The notes below the pieces were generated by a model. It worked only from the letters and a program-made list of their open reading frames with translations. It was not told where the DNA came from and did no database searches. A stretch of DNA of 17,468 nt from JAGOEX01 sp964630905 (GTDB lineage Bacteria > UBP6 > UBA1177), in the NCBI GenBank assembly GCA_964630905.1, contig CAZVWR010000061.1, positions 1 to 17,468 of the forward strand, read 5' to 3'. The translations under genes were made by a program, and so were the position numbers. Shown piece after piece: positions 14,112 to 17,468 of the stretch; position 1 is the stretch's first letter, and each line of letters begins with the position of its first letter.

Positions 14112-15188
14112 ATGAAGGTTGCGATTCTGATTTTTACACTTTTTCTGATTTCATGTAATTCAAACAGTCCTAAAACAGATGCTGATATAAGTTCTGTCGA
14201 TAAGGAAAGTTTTGCGGACCATGATAGAGAAGAGCAGGATGTGGCACCAGAGTCGGAAAACGATTTCGATGTTAGTAACAGTTTCGATTCTGATAACGAA
14301 GTCCCGGATATTCAGTTTGATGAGGATAATGAGGATAATGAAAGTTATGTCCAGGATATTGACGAAAGTTCTGATATGGGAAGTATCTTCAGTGATGAAT
14401 ACCCTGATGAAGATTATGCAATTGTTATAGAGAGTAACTGTGAAATGAGTGATGATTGTGCCTTTGACAATTTGTGGATTCTTCCTGAGGAGAATTGGGA
14501 ATCCTGGGCATATCTGAAGGTAGTTGGAGAAATAGGAGAAACCATAGAAAGTGCATGCGGAGAATCTGGTTATAAGGTTAAGAATCTTAAAGACCCGAAA
14601 ACGAAAGATCACATTTATATAACAAAGTTGACTGGAGATAGTGTGAATGTCAGTAGCACTAACGAAAACACCTTAGATGCTTATTATTATGATGGTGGTC
14701 ACCCTAAATCTTCGGGTTGGTATTTTATGTACAGGTTCATAACGCTTAACTTAAGCTTTTCTGCTGATCTAATTCCAAATATGAAAGAATCCGGAGCACG
14801 GGAAACAGATTTTGGCCCGTTAGTATCATTAAAACAGAGCTTTCGTCGTGAGTGGCGTGGTTTTGGGGGGACTGAAGTGCTATTTTCTAAGTCTTGCACT
14901 ATAGGAATTTCAAAGTTTAATAATGATCTTCCTGCAGGAAACATGTATGGTTGTTTCGCTAATAATATTGACGGTTCTGAAGGAGAGTATCTGAAAATGA
15001 TGTTCAGAATGGAAATTGAGGATGACAAAGATAAAATAATTGAGTACACCAATACCAGAAGCGATGGAAGTGTTGCGGTTCCGGGAGATGATGACTTTAA
15101 CCCATACTGTTTTTGTTCATATGATTATGACCTGATTTGTTATCAGTATGATGGCATTAAAGAATATTATGTTAGATATTTTCTTTGA
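14112..15188 (+). CDS. Hypothetical lipoprotein with acidic tether
   Basis: This is a 359-residue protein with no family I recognise. ATG 14112 is preferred to the upstream TTG at 14094, because AAGGG lies 4 nt before it and it yields a standard short signal, MKVAILIFTLFLISC, with Cys15 in a lipobox (LISC). Residues about 20-120 are rich in Asp, Glu and Ser, a flexible acidic tether. The rest (about 125-359) looks globular, with scattered cysteines: an early C-x4-C (ESNCEMSDDC), a Cys in SACGES, then CTIG and GCFAN. It ends in a C-x-C-x7-C cluster (CFCSYDYDLIC) close to the stop. The protein is probably an envelope or surface lipoprotein, from its signal and tether. A second coding piece with a similar Cys pattern follows in another frame (15176-15274), so the present C-terminus may be altered. 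Confidence 0.82.
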   Translation: MKVAILIFTLFLISCNSNSPKTDADISSVDKESFADHDREEQDVAPESENDFDVSNSFDSDNEVPDIQFDEDNEDNESYVQDIDESSDMGSIFSDEYPDEDYAIVIESNCEMSDDCAFDNLWILPEENWESWAYLKVVGEIGETIESACGESGYKVKNLKDPKTKDHIYITKLTGDSVNVSSTNENTLDAYYYDGGHPKSSGWYFMYRFITLNLSFSADLIPNMKESGARETDFGPLVSLKQSFRREWRGFGGTEVLFSKSCTIGISKFNNDLPAGNMYGCFANNIDGSEGEYLKMMFRMEIEDDKDKIIEYTNTRSDGSVAVPGDDDFNPYCFCSYDYDLICYQYDGIKEYYVRYFL

Positions 15189-15274
15189 CGAAGCGATGCC
15201 AGTGCAAAGAATATCCTGACCAGTGTCTTTATGATGAATATATGCCGGAAACACCTGTCTTGAAGAAGAAATAA
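15176..15274 (+). pseudogene. Out-of-frame coding remnant after the lipoprotein stop
   Basis: In a different frame from the preceding gene, 15176-15274 is open for 32 codons and ends in TAA. It includes RCQCKEYPDQCLYDEY and a Lys-rich end. The C-x-C-x6-C-x-Y pattern mirrors CFCSYDYDLICYQY at the end of the lipoprotein. It has no start codon with a ribosome site, so it is more likely a frameshifted C-terminus or the tail of a lost paralogue than a gene. Coding character is inferred from the motif alone. Confidence 0.4.
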
Positions 15275-15282
15275 CTTAAAAC

Positions 15283-15311
15283 TTGAATTCGCCAAAGCGT
15301 TATATTACAAT
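15283..15311 (+). promoter_or_regulatory. Sigma70-type promoter of the GntR/MocR-type gene
   Basis: TTGAAT (15283-15288) and TACAAT (15306-15311) are separated by 17 nt. The start of transcription would be near 15318 and the leader about 25 nt. It overlaps nothing else and lies just after the remnant ORF. Confidence 0.55.
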
Positions 15312-15342
15312 CTTGAAGTTTTAATGTTTTTGCGGGGAAAAG

Positions 15343-16386
15343 ATGGCAGAATCAAGTAAAAAGGCGCTTTACAAAACGATTGCACAAGATTTGAAAAGAA
15401 GGATAGCTGATGGAGAGTTTGATAAAGAGAGCAGACTTCCTGCGATAAGAGATCTTGCTAGTGATTATTCAACAACTGCTGTAACTATGACAAATGCAAT
15501 AAGGGAGCTTGATGAAGAGGGGCTTTTGAAAAGGAGTCTTGGCAGTGGAATTTATCTTAAAAAACGGGATGTTGACCCTTTTTTTCCGGTTGAAGACTTA
15601 AAAAAGATCTTCATTTCAGTTCTTGAAAATGAAGGACATGCCGCTTTTGAATATGGCGACAGCTCAGGTTTTGCCGGACTTAAAGAGGTGGTTAGAGAAA
15701 GAATGACCAAAAAACTGAATAACATAAAAGATCGTGAAATACTTATAACAAGCGGTTCTCAGCAGGCGCTTCATCTCATTTTTTCTTCAATGCTCAAAGT
15801 GGGTGACTGGGTTCTTGTCGAAGAGCCGACATACCCTGCCGCGATAAGGATATTGGAAGAAAAAGGGGTACAGATAGAAACCGTTAAAATGAAAGACGGC
15901 GGACCTGATATAAAAGAGATCGCAAGGCTGTTTGAATCCCGTCCTTTAAAAATGGCTTATCTCATGCCGAGATTTCATACCCCTACCGGTTTCAGTTATG
16001 ATGAAAAAGTTAAGAAGATTTTTTCGGAACTGTCAAAAAAACACGGAGTTTACATCGTTGAAGACAATTCATACGGAGAACTCGATTTCGGAACGCACAA
16101 AGAAGTTCCACTCACAGTTGAAGCCGGGCTTCACATTTATTTAAGCAGTTTTTCAAAGACATTTTTAAGCGGAGCAAGAATAGGAACATGCATCTGCGGT
16201 AAAGAAGTTTGCGAAAAGCTCACAAAGGCAAAACTGGATCACGACCTTTCAAGCCCTCTCTTTTTCCAGATAGTTCTGTCAAAATATATCAGGAGCGGTC
16301 ACTATGATGACCGTCTTAAAGAGTTGAACAAGCTCTCAAAAAATAAATTTGATGAAATAAGGCAGGGAATGAAGGTCAGTTCTTAA
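15343..16386 (+). CDS. GntR/MocR-type regulator with aminotransferase domain, C-terminally truncated
   Basis: This is a 347-residue protein. Residues 5-75 are a GntR winged helix-turn-helix (RLPAIRDLA, then a GSGIYL wing). Residues 85-347 are a fold-type I aminotransferase domain. Visible PLP features are SGSQQALHL (137-145), Asp241 and Tyr244 in EDNSYGEL, Lys272 in SFSK for the Schiff base, and Arg279 in SGARIG. The usual Asn of NPTG is Thr here (HTPTG). Family members are normally about 450-480 residues. This one stops some 75 residues after the PLP lysine, so most of the C-terminal small domain, including the region of the substrate carboxylate-binding Arg, is absent. ATG 15343 has GGGG 5 nt upstream. 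It converges on the Rrf2 gene, and the two stop codons overlap by 11 bp. Its regulatory target is unknown; many relatives control B6 or amino-acid metabolism. Confidence 0.85.
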   Translation: MAESSKKALYKTIAQDLKRRIADGEFDKESRLPAIRDLASDYSTTAVTMTNAIRELDEEGLLKRSLGSGIYLKKRDVDPFFPVEDLKKIFISVLENEGHAAFEYGDSSGFAGLKEVVRERMTKKLNNIKDREILITSGSQQALHLIFSSMLKVGDWVLVEEPTYPAAIRILEEKGVQIETVKMKDGGPDIKEIARLFESRPLKMAYLMPRFHTPTGFSYDEKVKKIFSELSKKHGVYIVEDNSYGELDFGTHKEVPLTVEAGLHIYLSSFSKTFLSGARIGTCICGKEVCEKLTKAKLDHDLSSPLFFQIVLSKYIRSGHYDDRLKELNKLSKNKFDEIRQGMKVSS

Positions 16387-16795
16387 AATTCTTCGCTACA
16401 TCGGCGATTGTGAATCCGTCGAGTTCCTTGATTATGGTTTCCTTAACTTTGACAGAAAGGCGGCGGAAAGGGCACGATTCGTCACTGCATCTGGGTCTGT
16501 CAAAAAGGCACTGACTGTGAGGAAAATGCCCTTCAAGAAGGAGAATAAGATCGAGCATTTTAATTTTTTCAGGTTTCTTTTTGAGAACATAGCCCCCTTT
16601 TGCTCCTCTTGAAGAGTCAAGAAAACCTGCCTTTACTATCGGTTGGAGCACTTTTGCAAGATACGATTCAGAAACACGAAGTTCATTAGCAATGTATTTA
16701 ACAGACACGGCATCCATTTCAGGATGTGCAGCAATAAGTGCAAGCGAGTGTATCACAACATTTGTCTTTTCTGTAATATTCAGGATTTTCTGCAC
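16376..16795 (-). CDS. Rrf2-family transcriptional regulator, probably Fe-S-containing
   Basis: This is a 139-residue protein of normal Rrf2 length. It has an N-terminal winged helix (about 10-70: YIANELRVSESYLAKVLQ, then RGAKGGYVL, the family signature) and a cluster-binding loop with Cys96, Cys103 and Cys108 (C-x6-C-x4-C). IscR and NsrR have three cysteines over the same 12-residue span, usually as C-x5-C-x5-C, so an iron-sulfur cluster is likely; which signal it reads is unknown. ATG 16795 follows AAGGGG by 4 nt. The gene begins 23 nt after the hcp stop on the same strand, so the two are probably co-transcribed. This suggests an NsrR-like nitric-oxide or redox sensor acting on hcp, though that is inference from adjacency. 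Confidence 0.88.
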   Translation of the reverse strand: MQKILNITEKTNVVIHSLALIAAHPEMDAVSVKYIANELRVSESYLAKVLQPIVKAGFLDSSRGAKGGYVLKKKPEKIKMLDLILLLEGHFPHSQCLFDRPRCSDESCPFRRLSVKVKETIIKELDGFTIADVAKNFKN

Positions 16796-16818
16796 TATTT
16801 CCCCTTCTAACCAAAAAA

Positions 16819-17468
16819 TTATCTTCCTTCCATCATAGCGGCGACATCACTATCAGCATCAGTTATACCTTTAATATCAAATTTTTCAACAAGAACTTTT
16901 GCAACACCTGCTGAAAGAAATCCCGGAAGTGTCGGTCCAAGCCTTATTCCCTTAACTCCAAGATAGAGCAGTGCAAGGAGAACAAGAACAGCTTTCTGCT
17001 CATACCATGCAATGTCAAATGAAAGGGGAAGTTTGTTTATGTCGTCAAGTTCAAATGCTTCTGCAAGTTTTATCGCAATTACAGCCAGTGAATATGAATC
17101 GTTGCACTGTCCTGCATCAAGAACTCTCGGAATTCCGCCGATGTCACCGAGAGGCAGTTTGTTGTATTTATATTTTGCACATCCTGCCGTAAGGATCACA
17201 GTGTCTTTTGGAAGTTTTTCAGCTACTTCCGTAAAATATTTTCTTGTCGGATGTCTTCCGTCACATCCTGCCATTACAACAAATCTCTTGATCGCACCCG
17301 ATTTTACTGCATCAATCACTTTGTCGGCAAGGGCTAGAGTCTGTTTGTGCCCGAATCCGCCAACAATCTTCCCTTTTTCAAGTTCAACCGGTGGCTTACA
17401 TGTTTTTGCAAGTTCAATTATCTTTGAAAAATCTTTGTGTCCCCCTTCAGGTCTGTCAGGAATATGGT
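16819..17468 (-). CDS. hcp: Hydroxylamine reductase / hybrid cluster protein (C-terminal part; 5' partial)
   Basis: The last 215 residues of Hcp are visible, and the frame stays open to the right edge, so the N-terminus is outside. Hcp carries a hybrid Fe-S-O cluster. It reduces hydroxylamine in vitro and acts as a nitric oxide reductase in nitrosative-stress defence in E. coli. The hybrid-cluster ligands of this part are all present: the persulfide-type Cys in AGCDGR, then Cys 28 residues on (TAGCAKY), Cys 25 further (AGQCNDS) and Glu 35 further (WYEQKA). These spacings are those of the Desulfovibrio vulgaris protein (Cys406, 434, 459, Glu494). VGGFGHKQ and IPDRPEGG are also family-like. It is followed at 23 nt by the Rrf2 regulator. 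The GTG at 17319 is an internal Val, not a start. Confidence 0.95.
   Translation of the reverse strand, partial: HIPDRPEGGHKDFSKIIELAKTCKPPVELEKGKIVGGFGHKQTLALADKVIDAVKSGAIKRFVVMAGCDGRHPTRKYFTEVAEKLPKDTVILTAGCAKYKYNKLPLGDIGGIPRVLDAGQCNDSYSLAVIAIKLAEAFELDDINKLPLSFDIAWYEQKAVLVLLALLYLGVKGIRLGPTLPGFLSAGVAKVLVEKFDIKGITDADSDVAAMMEGR

Noticed and set aside
14160..14612. 150-codon antisense ORF opposite the acidic lipoprotein
   Set aside because: It mirrors the Asp/Glu-rich coding strand (giving Ile/Val/Phe-rich protein), has no visible ribosome site, and the plus-strand gene has a signal peptide and lipobox.
16376..16386. Bidirectional terminator between the convergent MocR-type and rrf2 genes
   Set aside because: The coding regions overlap and no GC-rich stem with flanking A/T runs is visible.

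Overview
The window looks like part of a diderm (Gram-negative), moderately AT-rich bacterial chromosome. Four of the seven genes carry Sec signals, three of them with lipoboxes. Several products have long Asp/Glu-rich linkers, and one gene encodes Hcp, which is common in anaerobes and in bacteria exposed to nitrosative stress. The lineage cannot be fixed from sequence alone. The style of the surface proteins recalls uncultured deltaproteobacterial or Myxococcota-like genomes, but that is an impression and not a measurement. I see no rRNA, tRNA, IS element, CRISPR array or phage gene.

Region A (1-12943, minus strand) is the core of the window. It is a tightly packed three-gene operon behind a good sigma70-type promoter (12915-12943). 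The order is: a secreted zinc amidase of the Amidase_3 family with a golvesin-type domain inserted in its catalytic domain and an acidic repetitive tail; 9 nt later a 2588-residue lipoprotein built of nine Ig-like repeats, about twelve Kelch-like repeats, two C-type lectin-like domains and seven six-cysteine knottin-like repeats; and 37 nt later a third lipoprotein with an acidic tether and a probable glycoside-hydrolase-like domain, which runs off the left edge. Together they read as a cell-surface or envelope system combining peptidoglycan cleavage, glycan or ligand binding and possibly glycan hydrolysis. The cooperation of the three genes is inferred from their order and domains.

Region B (12986-15342) holds two genes of unknown function transcribed divergently. 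One is a 311-residue predicted four-helix membrane protein with an internal duplication (minus strand). The other is a 359-residue acidic-tether lipoprotein (plus strand). The intergenic region between them has an unusual cluster of three related half-sites, 9-bp arms included. Just after the lipoprotein stop lies a short out-of-frame coding remnant with a similar Cys pattern.

Region C (15283-17468) holds a GntR/MocR-type regulator that stops about 100-120 residues short of the normal family length. It converges on, and overlaps by 11 bp, an Rrf2-family Fe-S regulator, which lies immediately downstream of hcp (hybrid cluster protein, partial at the right edge). The hcp-rrf2 pair suggests a nitric oxide or redox-stress response. 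The overlap marks where the MocR gene appears to have lost its 3' end.
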